This document shows positions 1-8,885 of a stretch of DNA of 34,394 nucleotides, in pieces. The translations under genes were made by a program, and so were the position numbers. How positions within the stretch are numbered: the stretch's first letter is position 1; each line of letters starts with the position of its first letter. This DNA is from a bacterium (GTDB taxonomy: Bacteria > Ratteibacteria > UBA8468 > B48-G9 > DTJG01), in assembly GCA_021800535.1 (NCBI GenBank), contig JAJYYV010000019.1:1-34394 (forward strand), given 5' to 3'. Under the pieces are notes generated by a model. The model was not told the DNA's origin and did not search any database. It worked only from the letters and a program-made list of their open reading frames with translations.

Positions 1-1
1 T

Positions 2-346
2 GAAAAGTATTATAAACAGGCAAATATTACTGAAAAAACCATGAATAATGAAAAATATTATGTTATTACTATAGAAGGACAAATTATTAAACAAAATATT
101 CCTTCCAATATCAATGGGTTAAAAAAAATTATTTTATGGATTAATGAAAAAGATATGCTAATAAGAAAAATAGAACTTTATGGAAAAGGTAAAACACCTG
201 GAGTGTCAATAATATTAAAAAATTTATCTACTAAACCTATACCAAATTCAATGTTTGTATATAATCCGTCAAAAAATGCAAAAATTTTTGATATGACAAA
301 TCTTATAGGAACTGAATATAAAACAATGAATAATAATCAACCATAG
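2..346 (+). CDS. LolA-like outer-membrane lipoprotein-sorting protein, C-terminal part (5' end outside window)
   Basis: The reading frame is open from the left edge to the TAG at 344-346, so the visible 114 residues are a C-terminal fragment. An internal ATG at 41 exists but has no ribosome site and lies inside the open frame, so I do not treat it as the start. The fragment has the pattern of the last third of LolA-type periplasmic lipoprotein carriers: a strand ending LWINEKDMLIRKIELYGK (compare the family's 'W.d..t.l..k.e.yd..G'), then a strand with SIILKNL, then 'KPIPNSMFVYNPSKNAKIFDMT', matching the usual 'PIPdslF.f.pPkgaevidl'. In that family the protein carries or scaffolds lipoproteins in the periplasm. 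Some members are merely outer-membrane-associated 'lipoprotein-sorting' paralogues, and I cannot separate these here. The next gene starts 15 bases downstream on the same strand. Confidence 0.6.
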   Translation, partial: EKYYKQANITEKTMNNEKYYVITIEGQIIKQNIPSNINGLKKIILWINEKDMLIRKIELYGKGKTPGVSIILKNLSTKPIPNSMFVYNPSKNAKIFDMTNLIGTEYKTMNNNQP

Positions 347-360
347 ATTCCTATATAAAT

Positions 361-840
361 ATGCATACTATATCAAATTACATTATTTTAACACTTTTAA
401 ATATAAATCCAATTATTGGAGGTAAATTTGTTGCAGTTATATATATAAACATTACAAAGTTAAATCCCTTTTTATCTATTTTAACTGTAATATTCTCTGA
501 AATAATTATATGTGCAATAGCATTTCATTTCGCTAATTATTTCAGAAAAATTGGATTTTTTAAAAAAAGATTAGAAAAAATGAATGATGAATGGATAAAA
601 AAAGGAGTGTATATAGGATTTTTTGTGGGTCAGATATTTATAGGCGAATTATTTGTTGCTTTATTATTCGGATTAGTAGAAGACAAGAAAAAAAAGATTG
701 GATTTTTTTATATTCCCATGATAGCAAGTACAGTGTTATATACACTTATTTATTATTATATGGCTGTACATGGAATAAATTTTATCAAAAGTTATACATC
801 AATAGATAAACAAATTAATGCTTATAAAAATCTTTTTTAA
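361..840 (+). CDS. Small multi-pass membrane protein of unknown function
   Basis: The frame encodes 159 residues with about four hydrophobic segments (roughly residues 5-30, 37-60, 82-106 and 112-135). A basic loop, FRKIGFFKKRLEKMNDEWIKK, separates the second and third. The layout of two helices, a charged loop and two more helices recalls the small-multidrug-export/COG2426 type of membrane proteins, but I see no diagnostic motif and do not assign it. It begins 14 bases after the LolA-like stop on the same strand, so the two are probably co-transcribed. No clear Shine-Dalgarno precedes the ATG, and coupling to the upstream stop may matter. Codon use is as A+T-rich as its neighbours. The stop at 838-840 borders a more G+C-rich non-coding stretch. 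Confidence 0.55.
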   Translation: MHTISNYIILTLLNINPIIGGKFVAVIYINITKLNPFLSILTVIFSEIIICAIAFHFANYFRKIGFFKKRLEKMNDEWIKKGVYIGFFVGQIFIGELFVALLFGLVEDKKKKIGFFYIPMIASTVLYTLIYYYMAVHGINFIKSYTSIDKQINAYKNLF

Positions 841-965
841 ATTTGGAATTCCGTCCAAATTCGCAATATAGCAAATTGGCACGAAGAAAGCAACGAAACA
901 TATAAGAATATGTTAAGGCAGCTGCCGACATAGCCAATGCAGATAGATTGATGAATTTGAACGGA

Positions 966-983
966 AGTAGCGCTAACCGGATT
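966..983. repeat. 18-bp direct repeat of tRNA-Glu 3' end (distal copy)
   Basis: The sequence agtagcgctaaccggatt is identical to 1121-1138, which covers the 3' acceptor strand and half of the T-arm of the tRNA-Glu gene plus two flanking bases. The two copies are 155 bp apart in the same orientation. A duplicated tRNA 3' end is the usual mark of an attachment site left by a tyrosine-recombinase element. No integrase is visible, so this is an att-like scar at best. Confidence 0.6.
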
Positions 984-1021
984 GTGCTTGAAGTTTTCAG
1001 GATGCATTACTGACGCACACT

Positions 1022-1070
1022 CTACGGCTTCTTTGAAAATCAAATTCCTGTATGGAAAAAACAGCCGTAG
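1022..1070. repeat. 8-bp inverted repeat with 33-nt loop
   Basis: ctacggct (1022-1029) is the exact complement of agccgtag (1063-1070). The loop is long and A+T-rich and no U-tract follows, so it is not a good terminator. It may be a remnant of the element suggested by the neighbouring tRNA-end duplication. Confidence 0.3.
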
Positions 1071-1120
1071 TGGTGAACCATGTTCAAATCGGTTAACTTT
1101 CAGATTAGCAAAATTAACTT

Positions 1121-1138
1121 AGTAGCGCTAACCGGATT
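1121..1138. repeat. 18-bp direct repeat of tRNA-Glu 3' end (tRNA copy)
   Basis: This is the copy that forms part of the functional tRNA gene: discriminator base, 3' acceptor strand and the distal T-stem. It is identical to 966-983. Confidence 0.6.
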
Positions 1139-1197
1139 TGAACCGGTGTCTTCACCGTGAGAGGGTGGTGTCCTAAACCGGACTAGACGATAGCGCC
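1123..1197 (-). tRNA. tRNA-Glu (anticodon CTC)
   Basis: Read on the minus strand the segment folds as a full cloverleaf. The acceptor is GGCGCTA paired with TAGCGCT (first pair G-U). The D-arm starts GTCTAGTCCGG and ends AGGAC. The anticodon arm is CCACC-CTCTCAC-GGTGA with a C-A mismatch at its outermost pair. The T-arm contains GGTTCAAATCC, and the discriminator is A. Positions 34-36 of the loop read CTC, which decodes GAG. The 3' CCA is not encoded, so it must be added by nucleotidyltransferase. The anticodon loop and D-arm closely match bacterial tRNA-Glu. Confidence 0.93.
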
Positions 1198-1207
1198 ATT
1201 TTGAATA

Positions 1208-1236
1208 ATCCTACTCAAAAGAGGTTAATATGTCAA
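1208..1236 (-). promoter_or_regulatory. Sigma-70-type promoter of tRNA-Glu
   Basis: On the minus strand, TTGACA (1236-1231), a 17-nt spacer and TAGGAT (1213-1208) lie just upstream of the tRNA 5' end at 1197, which puts the start of transcription near 1201. The -35 box overlaps the first codons of the divergent PHP gene (ATG at 1230). Confidence 0.65.
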
Positions 1237-2279
1237 ATTTTACACAATATATAGGATGTTTTCATATTCATATGCCACTAAAATATTATAATGTATTTAT
1301 TGAGAATATAGCAAATGAAGCCTCCAAAAGCAACCTAAATTTTATATTTTTATCTCCACATACACCTGAAAACAAACAAAACAAACAAGATAAACAAAAA
1401 TATATAAAATATTTTCAAAAAGAAGGATATTATAACAAACTAATGATTTTTACTGGTGAAGAAATTGATGAATGTTCTGACAAAAATCATATTGTTGCCT
1501 ATGGACCTAAAGAATGGGTTGGAAAAACTTCTTTTGAAAACTCTATTCCTATAATAAATAAATCCAATGGATTAATGTTTATTGCACATCCTTTTGGAAA
1601 GCATAGAATTTTTATTTCAAATTCAAATCATTGCTGGAATAAAGGTCTGATAAAAATTACAGGAATTGAAATATGGTCTCTTTTATTTGATCTTGTTCAA
1701 AACAGAACTTTATTTACTTTACCTTATAATTACTTATGTTTTCCTCATAACCTTAGAGGACCAAACCAAAAAACTCTTGAACTCTGGGACGAATATCTAA
1801 AAGAAAAAAAAACTATTGGTATTGCCGGGCTTGATATACATAAACTACTCTCACCGTTAAGTATATTAGATATAAAAAACTCTATAAACTATAAATTTGT
1901 TTTTAAGATTTTAAGAAATCATATCCTTTGTAAGGAAAAATTAACAGGGATATTTGAAAAAGATAAAACAATTATACTTGAATCCATAAAAGCAGGAAGA
2001 TTATTCTTTGCCAATGATTTTTTAATGGATTCATCAGAATTTTTTATGGGAAATATAGAAGAAAATAAAACAATAGGGGATATCTTTAATCAAAATGAAG
2101 AAATTATTCTAAAACTTCCTTATAAGTCATATATAGTAATTAAATCAAACGGAAAAACTTTATGGGCAGGAGAAGCAAAAAAATATAAAATCCCATTAAA
2201 AGAAAAAGGATTTTATAGGGCAGAAATTTTTCTTTATAATAAACCGTGGATATTCACAAATCCGGTTTTTGTTATATAA
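1230..2279 (+). CDS. PHP-domain metal-dependent phosphoesterase
   Basis: The product is 349 residues with no signal peptide, so it is cytoplasmic. The PHP metal-site motifs appear in order: H12-x-H14 (CFHIHMP), the 'TDH'-like H44 (FLSPHTPE), the GEEI acidic site near E78, H120-P in FIAHPF, and the terminal D-x-H in GIAGLDIHK near residue 200. PHP domains hydrolyse phosphoesters in DNA polymerase III subunits, histidinol phosphatase and many uncharacterised enzymes; the substrate here is unknown. The last 110 residues are a beta-rich C-terminal extension seen in stand-alone PHP proteins of this kind. The ATG has a good ribosome site (AGAGG, about 6 bases upstream). The gene is divergent from tRNA-Glu and convergent with the glycosidase at 2342. 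No hairpin terminator separates the convergent pair. Confidence 0.85.
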   Translation: MSNFTQYIGCFHIHMPLKYYNVFIENIANEASKSNLNFIFLSPHTPENKQNKQDKQKYIKYFQKEGYYNKLMIFTGEEIDECSDKNHIVAYGPKEWVGKTSFENSIPIINKSNGLMFIAHPFGKHRIFISNSNHCWNKGLIKITGIEIWSLLFDLVQNRTLFTLPYNYLCFPHNLRGPNQKTLELWDEYLKEKKTIGIAGLDIHKLLSPLSILDIKNSINYKFVFKILRNHILCKEKLTGIFEKDKTIILESIKAGRLFFANDFLMDSSEFFMGNIEENKTIGDIFNQNEEIILKLPYKSYIVIKSNGKTLWAGEAKKYKIPLKEKGFYRAEIFLYNKPWIFTNPVFVI

Positions 2280-2341
2280 AATTCACCTTCACCTGATTTC
2301 TCTACCGAATAATACATTACCTTCAGGAAATATTTCTATAT

Positions 2342-4072
2342 TTATTTTAAAGTGTTTTTCGGAATAATATGTGGCGTTGTTCCTTTGCCTTTATCCGGAT
2401 GCGGATTAAGTTTGATTTTTAATTCCTCACCATCAAGTTTATGGTCCAAATAAATAAAATCACTATCCATTCCTTTAATAATCTGTACTTTTACCGGGCA
2501 ATCTCCCCACATTGCGCTATGAAATCTACTCCCTAAATCTATTGGTAAACGGATATGTCCTGTTATATTCAATTTATTTGTTTTTAGTCTTAATTCTTCA
2601 GCATCCTCATCATAGTGAATCACAAGTTCAAATCTTCCTCCATTCCCAAGATAAATATTTAACTTGTTATCTCTGTTAGTCCAATCAGATGCATGGGTAG
2701 TATGTCTATGCCGGCGATATAATGGTAAATTCGGGTGAATGTTAACTTCATCATATCCGGTTTTAGCAGGAGTGATGCCAAACAATCCTTCAATAATACT
2801 GGCAATATGAGCTGTAGCACTTACTATATATTCATCTCGATTATAGAAATATGTATGGTCTACTGTACCATCCAATCTATAACTTTCCAAACAATCATTG
2901 TCTCTATAAATAACTTCTGCACGACGAAAAACTGCACGCTGAATAGCCTTTTGAAGTCCTAAAAGGTTTAAGAGCTGCACACAATGATAGTAAGGTGTAT
3001 CCCAGGAACCTCCCAGCTGTCCACAGTCTTCCCCCTGGTCAATCCCATTGGGATTGGAAGGGCTATACCATGCATAAGTTGGATATCGTGTTGGCATGGG
3101 AAAAACATAGTCATGAATAATTGCCCTATTAATAACGCGGCCAACAGATTTTATCCGTTCATGATTTTCACAAGCATTAGCCACATAATAAGGAACAATA
3201 TCTGTTTCACGGCTGTCTTCATTTAATCCATTTATACTATGGAACCATCTGGCAGAATTGTTATCCCGCTGAATGTAATAATAACCTGTTAATTCATTCC
3301 ATGCTAATATTTCAATAGCATTATTTAAATGCTGGTAAACTTGTTGAAAATAATCATATTCTAATGCATTTATCTCATGGGCTAATTCTCTATATCGTTT
3401 TGTTAAAACAGCAAAAGCCATACTTGAGATAATGTTTTTACTGGTTCCATCAAAATTTGACGGGAAATGATTCGGTTCTCCAAGATGTGTTCCCCAGAAA
3501 CCTCTATCATACCAATCAGGACCCATCCCTATATTGAGAAGTCCGGAATTTTCAGGGTCAAAAAATTCAAAAGTTCTTTTTATAAAATTAGAAACATTTT
3601 TTAATATGTGCTTCTGTCTTTCTGAATTTACTCCAAAATACATTGGGATATCTGCCCCTGCACATGCATACATAGAATAGTGAACTATATAAGGACTATT
3701 TTTATTTCCATCATGTGTAATAAAATCACCTTTTTCCAAAATCTGGTCTATCCACATGTTTTTTTCAAATTCTTCCATCAGCCCTTCTTCTTCCGCCCAT
3801 AGATAGGAAATCATTAAAACATTATGCCTGATATCCCGTTCATCCCATGGATAAACAAGAGGAGCACGTCTTCCAAGACTTACAGGCAGCCATGCTCCAG
3901 GATAACCTTTTGGATTGTCAGGAAATGCACCGAGTCCTTTCCCTGAATGATAAAGTTTCCGTCCTTTATCCAATAATCTGACTGCAATATTCCACGACTC
4001 ATTTAAATAAGGTAGTGGTGTATCAATTCCAATCCACTTCTCAGTAAGTTGTGGACCTTCCCATTTTTTCAT
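2342..4072 (-). CDS. (alpha/alpha)6-barrel ('six-hairpin') glycosidase, cytoplasmic
   Basis: The product has 576 residues, no signal peptide, and a strong ribosome site (GAGGAG, 6-7 bases before the ATG). Blocks typical of six-hairpin glycosidases (GH37/GH63/GH78/GH94-like folds) are visible. PWDERDIRHNVLMISYLW falls near residue 75 and GPDWYDRGFWGTHLG near residue 205, where acidic residues are candidates for catalysis. GEDCGQLGGSWDTPYYHC falls near residue 355, and the helical pair HIASIIEGLFGITP leads into a C-terminal beta domain with VNIHPNLP. The exact GH family and substrate cannot be named from sight. It is the last gene of the minus-strand operon, 84 bases after the giant CBM9/propeller gene. 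Being cytoplasmic, it probably acts on imported oligosaccharides released by the secreted proteins encoded upstream (inference). Confidence 0.75.
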   Translation of the reverse strand: MKKWEGPQLTEKWIGIDTPLPYLNESWNIAVRLLDKGRKLYHSGKGLGAFPDNPKGYPGAWLPVSLGRRAPLVYPWDERDIRHNVLMISYLWAEEEGLMEEFEKNMWIDQILEKGDFITHDGNKNSPYIVHYSMYACAGADIPMYFGVNSERQKHILKNVSNFIKRTFEFFDPENSGLLNIGMGPDWYDRGFWGTHLGEPNHFPSNFDGTSKNIISSMAFAVLTKRYRELAHEINALEYDYFQQVYQHLNNAIEILAWNELTGYYYIQRDNNSARWFHSINGLNEDSRETDIVPYYVANACENHERIKSVGRVINRAIIHDYVFPMPTRYPTYAWYSPSNPNGIDQGEDCGQLGGSWDTPYYHCVQLLNLLGLQKAIQRAVFRRAEVIYRDNDCLESYRLDGTVDHTYFYNRDEYIVSATAHIASIIEGLFGITPAKTGYDEVNIHPNLPLYRRHRHTTHASDWTNRDNKLNIYLGNGGRFELVIHYDEDAEELRLKTNKLNITGHIRLPIDLGSRFHSAMWGDCPVKVQIIKGMDSDFIYLDHKLDGEELKIKLNPHPDKGKGTTPHIIPKNTLK

Positions 4073-4156
4073 TTTTCTCTCCTCATCTTAATTTTGTAAG
4101 TTCAATAATTGATTCGTATATTTCAGGAAATAAGATTTTTCCTTTTCAGTAAATTT

Positions 4157-7100
4157 TTAGTAAGGACCTGCTCCATTATAACCTTTATATGTCTCCACAT
4201 CAATTTTTCCCCATAAATCAGGATTTAACATGGCTTCTTCTGACATATCATAAACCCCTGTATTAGTTTTATTGAATCTGTAAACACGGGCGATTGTATG
4301 ACCCATTTTATCTCCGACAACGATACCGGCATCACCCTGGAAAACCCGTCCAGGCCATAAATTCCCACCAAATACATCTGATGGAATGCGTGCTTCCACA
4401 ACATATCCATATGAAGTATTTCTAATTACTGCTTTTGCATTTTTCAGTATTTCAACTTTATCAAAAACCACTCTTGAAGAAGTATCAAAAATAACAGGAT
4501 GCTTTGCCCCTGGAACTATTGCTTGATATAGAACAACCACTGGTTTTCCATTCAATTTACTTATCAACAACCGACAATCTCCAATTGTTGGGACCTTGCG
4601 TGTTGGATTAGCAGCAGGATTAATGGAAAAATCCAATTCAACTGCATCTCCTGTCATAAAAAGTTTGGTATAGTCAGAGCCTGTATTAATAAATGGTCCT
4701 TTTTTAAATACTTTGAAAGCTATATAAACATTATCTCCCTGTCCAAAATTTTTTCCACTTATTCTCATAGCAATCTGCCCCCACGGAATATGTTTAGAAT
4801 CTCCTATATTACTTGCTGTAGCCCAATCCCATCCTTTTAAATGTCCATTAATTTTTATATGAGAAGGAGAAATCATAATGCGTATTGGAGATAAAGATTT
4901 TTTTATTGTATATCTTTTTTTAGATTTAAGAATTTGCTGTAAGGTAATAGTAAATTTTCCATTAAACCGGCTGATTGTATTTAATCCTGTTATCTGCATC
5001 ACATTATGAGCATTTGCTCCATCTATAAGAAGAATACGACCATCATTCAATCTTTCAATATATGGAATAGTTTCAGAACGATACATATCTGGACCTGGGT
5101 TACCGCCATTAGCAGGATTACGCAATACTTGCCCAATAATTAGACCATCAGTAGTAATTAAAGGAATATAGGAATTTCCATGATAATTAGCTAAAGCAAT
5201 AATTTCACCCACATTTTTACCAGCATAAATTGGTCCCATTATTCCACTGCCGCCAATATTTTTCCTTGACTGAAAAGTTTTACTAAATGGAATACACCAC
5301 ATTAATTTACCATCAGGGGCATACGCAGAAAGTGCAGGATGATATCCCCAAGAAAATCCATCCACTATCATACATGTAAAAATATCTCCTTTAGAATTAA
5401 TGGCAAAAGAAGCAAATCGTTTTTCAGGCTGAAGAATTATTTTATATTTGTTAATATTATATTTTGGAAGTCCATTTTTTGTCCATCCAAGAAATGGAAA
5501 TTTCACAATTTCGGGCTTTTCTCCATTTTGTCCACCAGATGCAATTATCACATTCATATGATTATCCAGCATTCCCAGTCCCCATCCGGCATCAAATACT
5601 TCTAAATCACCAGGATTGGTTTTTCCCCAACCCGTTTTGGCCCATTGCATCTCATTTTCTCTTACCTTTCCAGAACCATCAAGATTTGTCCAGATAAAAT
5701 CTTCACCTGCATGTTTTAGAAAAAAACCAGGAACAGGAGACATAAAAAACCCCAATTTGTCATCAGGAAGAATTTCTGTATCCCAACTTCTGTTTAAAAG
5801 TCCTCCAAATGCTACAAGAGGTTTCCAGCTTCCATTCTTTCCCAGTTCTCCTATAACCAGGGTTTGACCATTTTGCATTGTGGTTAAAAATTCTTTTCCA
5901 TCAAACTGAATAATACGAGATGTATAATTTACTCCTCCTGCTCCCATCCATGGACCCGGATTAAAATATTGATTTTTAGAAAATCTACGCCACATTGTCC
6001 ACAATGGTTTATAATAACCTTCCTTTTTTAAATTTATTCTATACCATACACCTGCTGACATTGCCAGGGATGGATTGTTAGGCTCTATAGGACCACCATA
6101 ATTCCCTCCATACCAGGTGCTGCCAATGAACTCTTTTAAAAATTTACCTGTTTTGGAATTCCATGCACTTATACGAGCAGGCGTATAATCATCCTCTGTA
6201 ACCCATAATTTACCATTTTTATCAATAGTAATACCCCTGGGCATAAGCATACCATCAGGATTAAACTTACCAACCCATGGCCTACCACCATACTTGCCTA
6301 TAATACGAATAAATTTCCCTTTAGAATTGAACACTTTTACACACTGTGCTTTCCCCCAATCAGAAACATATATGTTTCCATTTTTACCAATAGTCAAATC
6401 TACTGGTGCCTGGAGATTTGTGGTTATTATAGGAGTGATTTTTCCTGTTTTAAGATTAACACAAACTACTGACCTATTGCTTATGGCATAAAGTTTGCCA
6501 TTTGGAGAAAACGCAAGTCCTGCTGGTTTTATGATTTTCCATTGTGTTATTTTTGACAGAGTTTTATCATTGAAAACAAGAATTTCACCAGGAACACGTA
6601 AACTCACATAAAGTTTCCCATCGTTTACTGCTATTCCTGTAAGATTTCCACCTATACATCTTTCAGAAAAATCATAATTATCATGAATTGCATCGGTCCC
6701 AAGCGTAAAATCTTTTTTCTTCCACAATCTCCACCACCAATTTACTTTTACCTGAGACCTTGCAGGATTTGAAAGGTTTACTGTATCTTCTGCAATAATA
6801 TCATAAGGTCTTAATAATGAAAATCTTGCAGGTAATCCTGTCTTCCTATTTAAACAGGTAATATCAACATAATAATGGTATTGCTGATTATTGTTATAAT
6901 TGGAAACTTCATCTGCATAATAAACATACTTACCTTTTGCTGTTAAAACACAACTTCCTGAGTGGCCCAATGCTAATGGCATACCAAAATATCCCCATTT
7001 TTTCTGACCATTAAGATTCGTTCCAATAATAGAATATCCACATTCTGCAACTGGCCAGGCTAAATATATTCCATTGTTAACTGTTGCAACTGCTTCTGCA

Positions 7101-8875
7101 TTTGATTCATCTCCTCCCCATTCTCCAGTACCAGAAAGATTTTGCCATGGTGGATTTCCGGGACTATTGTAGGTGGTCAAATACTTTAATCTTATAGGAA
7201 CAGTATGATATAATCCACGAAATATATACTTCCCCGGCGAGACAGGTTTCCCTTCATCATTTAAACCATTCCAGTAAATGGACTCTCCTTTTTGCAAATA
7301 TTCATCAGTTAAAAGTCTGCGAACAATATATCCATTTGAATTAACGATTGCAATAGTATAATATCCATTCTTTGAAACCTTATAAGGTAATATAATTTGG
7401 GATTTGGGTTTTACTAATTTCGTATTTAAAATAAATGGAATTCTATGTCCATCCATACCATTGAAAAATAACTGTAGAATACAATGAAACTGCATACCTT
7501 TTTTTAAGGGTTTTCCTGTTTTGGTTATAAGGGCCCATGGTAAAAATACTTCTTCTGTATAACCGCCTCCTTTAGTGTCAACAATAGCAAGACGCGCTCC
7601 TTTTTTCAATGCATCTGGTAGATATCCTTCATTAAGATTTGCTCCATATTGTATGTCTATTGCTGGTTTTAAATGGTTATCTTTGTTGTAACACCATATA
7701 TTAACACTACTTGCTCTGTCAGTTCCAATACGCACCTGTAAGGCATCCCCGCCATCCCAACAATCATTATTTTTTTTTGGATTGACAACATTCAGATACT
7801 TACTCTTTGTGTGCCAATCAAGACCTAAATATAAACCCTTTTTATTGTATTGCCAATAAACATTTACTGAAGAATATCCTGGCAACAGATTGGGTTCATA
7901 AGCAATTGTTGTTCCACTTTTTAAATCCCATTCTTCAGGATTTAATTCGCCAGTAATTGTAATATTTTTACATGGTGTTGCTATAATTTCTGTGGTTCTG
8001 GTTCTCTGGGTAATATAACCACCATCATTTACCAAAACTACAGGGTTTGGACCTGCTATGGCTCCTTTTCCTTTTAGTTTTACTATCATGCCTGTAAAAG
8101 GATTAAAAGATAAATAAGAAGATGGCAGTGTTGCAAGTTTATCTGTAGAACTAACACCATCTACCATTCCAAATTCCATCCCTGCTCCTCCATAATTCGC
8201 TGGAACAGAAATACCTGCTTTATTTGCTCTTCTAAATGCATTATACCCTGCCTGCGGATTTAAACCCGCAAATCTTAATTCTACCAATATTCTTAATGGT
8301 TTGTTAGTTACTGGTTTGATACCTAATATATTCCATGGAATTCGGATTTCCTGAGTATAGATATGTTTCCCGATTATTTGGTATCCCTGAGATATTGTTT
8401 TTATTTCCTGTCCATCAGTAAGTTTAACTGCACCAACAGCCAATATTGCACGATTTTGATTGTCTTTTCCACGCCAGCATTCTATACAATAAAGTTTTCT
8501 GTGAAGAAAAAAACCAAGAATTAAACGGTCCCTGGATAATACAGAATTTCCTGTTTTTGATATTATTGATAATGAAGTGTTCCACCATATTCCTGCGTAA
8601 AGAAATTTGGTATCGTATTGAAATTCTATTTTGGCATGGTATTTGTCAAAAATTCCTCGCATTTGTGAACCAAATAAAGGATGAGAAAGAATAAGTTTTG
8701 TTGCCAAAGATTTATTCCAGATACTTAGATCTCCATTAATTTTTATTGGCATATTAGCATAATGGATATTGATTATTCCAGCAATTACTCTCGGATTTCT
8801 CTGGTCAGCTATTGCTTTTACAGAAAATATTATTATAATACTTATAAGAATCAATAAAAATTTAAAAATTTTCAT
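4157..8875 (-). CDS. Giant secreted protein: CBM9-like domains, FlgD-like Ig domain, NHL-type beta-propeller, C-terminal CBM9-like domain
   Basis: This 1572-residue protein starts with a signal peptide (hydrophobic residues 5-19, likely cleavage AIA/DQ near 23). Two CBM9-like domains follow: about 40-240 (IKINGDLSIWNKSLATK) and about 300-480 (ITITGELNPEEWDLKSGT, then CWDGGDALQVRIG). A FlgD-like Ig module lies near 500-560 (NSNGYIVRRLL, KPVSPGKYIFRG), then the block GTGEWGGDES. Beta-propeller blades of NHL type (GLAFSPNGKLYAIS, DLTIGKNGNIYVSDWG, GITIDKNGKLWVTEDD) run from about 590 to beyond 1000. A last CBM9-like domain covers about 1350-1572 (IKINGHLKGWDWATA). I see no known catalytic signature, so binding or scaffolding is as likely as lysis. 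The middle part is paralogous to the protein starting at 32040. The ATG lies 10 bases after the upstream stop and lacks a Shine-Dalgarno, suggesting translational coupling. Confidence 0.8.
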   Translation of the reverse strand: MKIFKFLLILISIIIIFSVKAIADQRNPRVIAGIINIHYANMPIKINGDLSIWNKSLATKLILSHPLFGSQMRGIFDKYHAKIEFQYDTKFLYAGIWWNTSLSIISKTGNSVLSRDRLILGFFLHRKLYCIECWRGKDNQNRAILAVGAVKLTDGQEIKTISQGYQIIGKHIYTQEIRIPWNILGIKPVTNKPLRILVELRFAGLNPQAGYNAFRRANKAGISVPANYGGAGMEFGMVDGVSSTDKLATLPSSYLSFNPFTGMIVKLKGKGAIAGPNPVVLVNDGGYITQRTRTTEIIATPCKNITITGELNPEEWDLKSGTTIAYEPNLLPGYSSVNVYWQYNKKGLYLGLDWHTKSKYLNVVNPKKNNDCWDGGDALQVRIGTDRASSVNIWCYNKDNHLKPAIDIQYGANLNEGYLPDALKKGARLAIVDTKGGGYTEEVFLPWALITKTGKPLKKGMQFHCILQLFFNGMDGHRIPFILNTKLVKPKSQIILPYKVSKNGYYTIAIVNSNGYIVRRLLTDEYLQKGESIYWNGLNDEGKPVSPGKYIFRGLYHTVPIRLKYLTTYNSPGNPPWQNLSGTGEWGGDESNAEAVATVNNGIYLAWPVAECGYSIIGTNLNGQKKWGYFGMPLALGHSGSCVLTAKGKYVYYADEVSNYNNNQQYHYYVDITCLNRKTGLPARFSLLRPYDIIAEDTVNLSNPARSQVKVNWWWRLWKKKDFTLGTDAIHDNYDFSERCIGGNLTGIAVNDGKLYVSLRVPGEILVFNDKTLSKITQWKIIKPAGLAFSPNGKLYAISNRSVVCVNLKTGKITPIITTNLQAPVDLTIGKNGNIYVSDWGKAQCVKVFNSKGKFIRIIGKYGGRPWVGKFNPDGMLMPRGITIDKNGKLWVTEDDYTPARISAWNSKTGKFLKEFIGSTWYGGNYGGPIEPNNPSLAMSAGVWYRINLKKEGYYKPLWTMWRRFSKNQYFNPGPWMGAGGVNYTSRIIQFDGKEFLTTMQNGQTLVIGELGKNGSWKPLVAFGGLLNRSWDTEILPDDKLGFFMSPVPGFFLKHAGEDFIWTNLDGSGKVRENEMQWAKTGWGKTNPGDLEVFDAGWGLGMLDNHMNVIIASGGQNGEKPEIVKFPFLGWTKNGLPKYNINKYKIILQPEKRFASFAINSKGDIFTCMIVDGFSWGYHPALSAYAPDGKLMWCIPFSKTFQSRKNIGGSGIMGPIYAGKNVGEIIALANYHGNSYIPLITTDGLIIGQVLRNPANGGNPGPDMYRSETIPYIERLNDGRILLIDGANAHNVMQITGLNTISRFNGKFTITLQQILKSKKRYTIKKSLSPIRIMISPSHIKINGHLKGWDWATASNIGDSKHIPWGQIAMRISGKNFGQGDNVYIAFKVFKKGPFINTGSDYTKLFMTGDAVELDFSINPAANPTRKVPTIGDCRLLISKLNGKPVVVLYQAIVPGAKHPVIFDTSSRVVFDKVEILKNAKAVIRNTSYGYVVEARIPSDVFGGNLWPGRVFQGDAGIVVGDKMGHTIARVYRFNKTNTGVYDMSEEAMLNPDLWGKIDVETYKGYNGAGPY

Positions 8876-8885
8876 AATATTTTTA

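Larger units (their letters stand above)
841..1122. other. Non-coding stretch with partial tRNA-derived repeats
   Basis: No convincing gene lies here. A 68-codon minus-strand frame (837-1043) has no ribosome site and no family resemblance. The base composition is visibly richer in G+C than the genes on either side. It holds a second copy of the 3' end of the adjacent tRNA-Glu (966-983). It also holds a plus-strand segment (about 1080-1096) resembling a T-arm in the opposite orientation, and an 8-bp inverted repeat (1022-1029 with 1063-1070). The overall look is of a decayed insertion or recombination scar next to a tRNA gene. Confidence 0.5.

Noticed and set aside
837-1043. 68-codon minus-strand frame beside the tRNA
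   Set aside because: No ribosome site, no family resemblance, and it spans the tRNA-end duplication and the hairpin; a chance frame in scar DNA.
1075-1097. T-arm-like sequence that might be a second tRNA on the plus strand
   Set aside because: Only the T-arm resembles a tRNA; there is no matching acceptor stem or anticodon arm around it.
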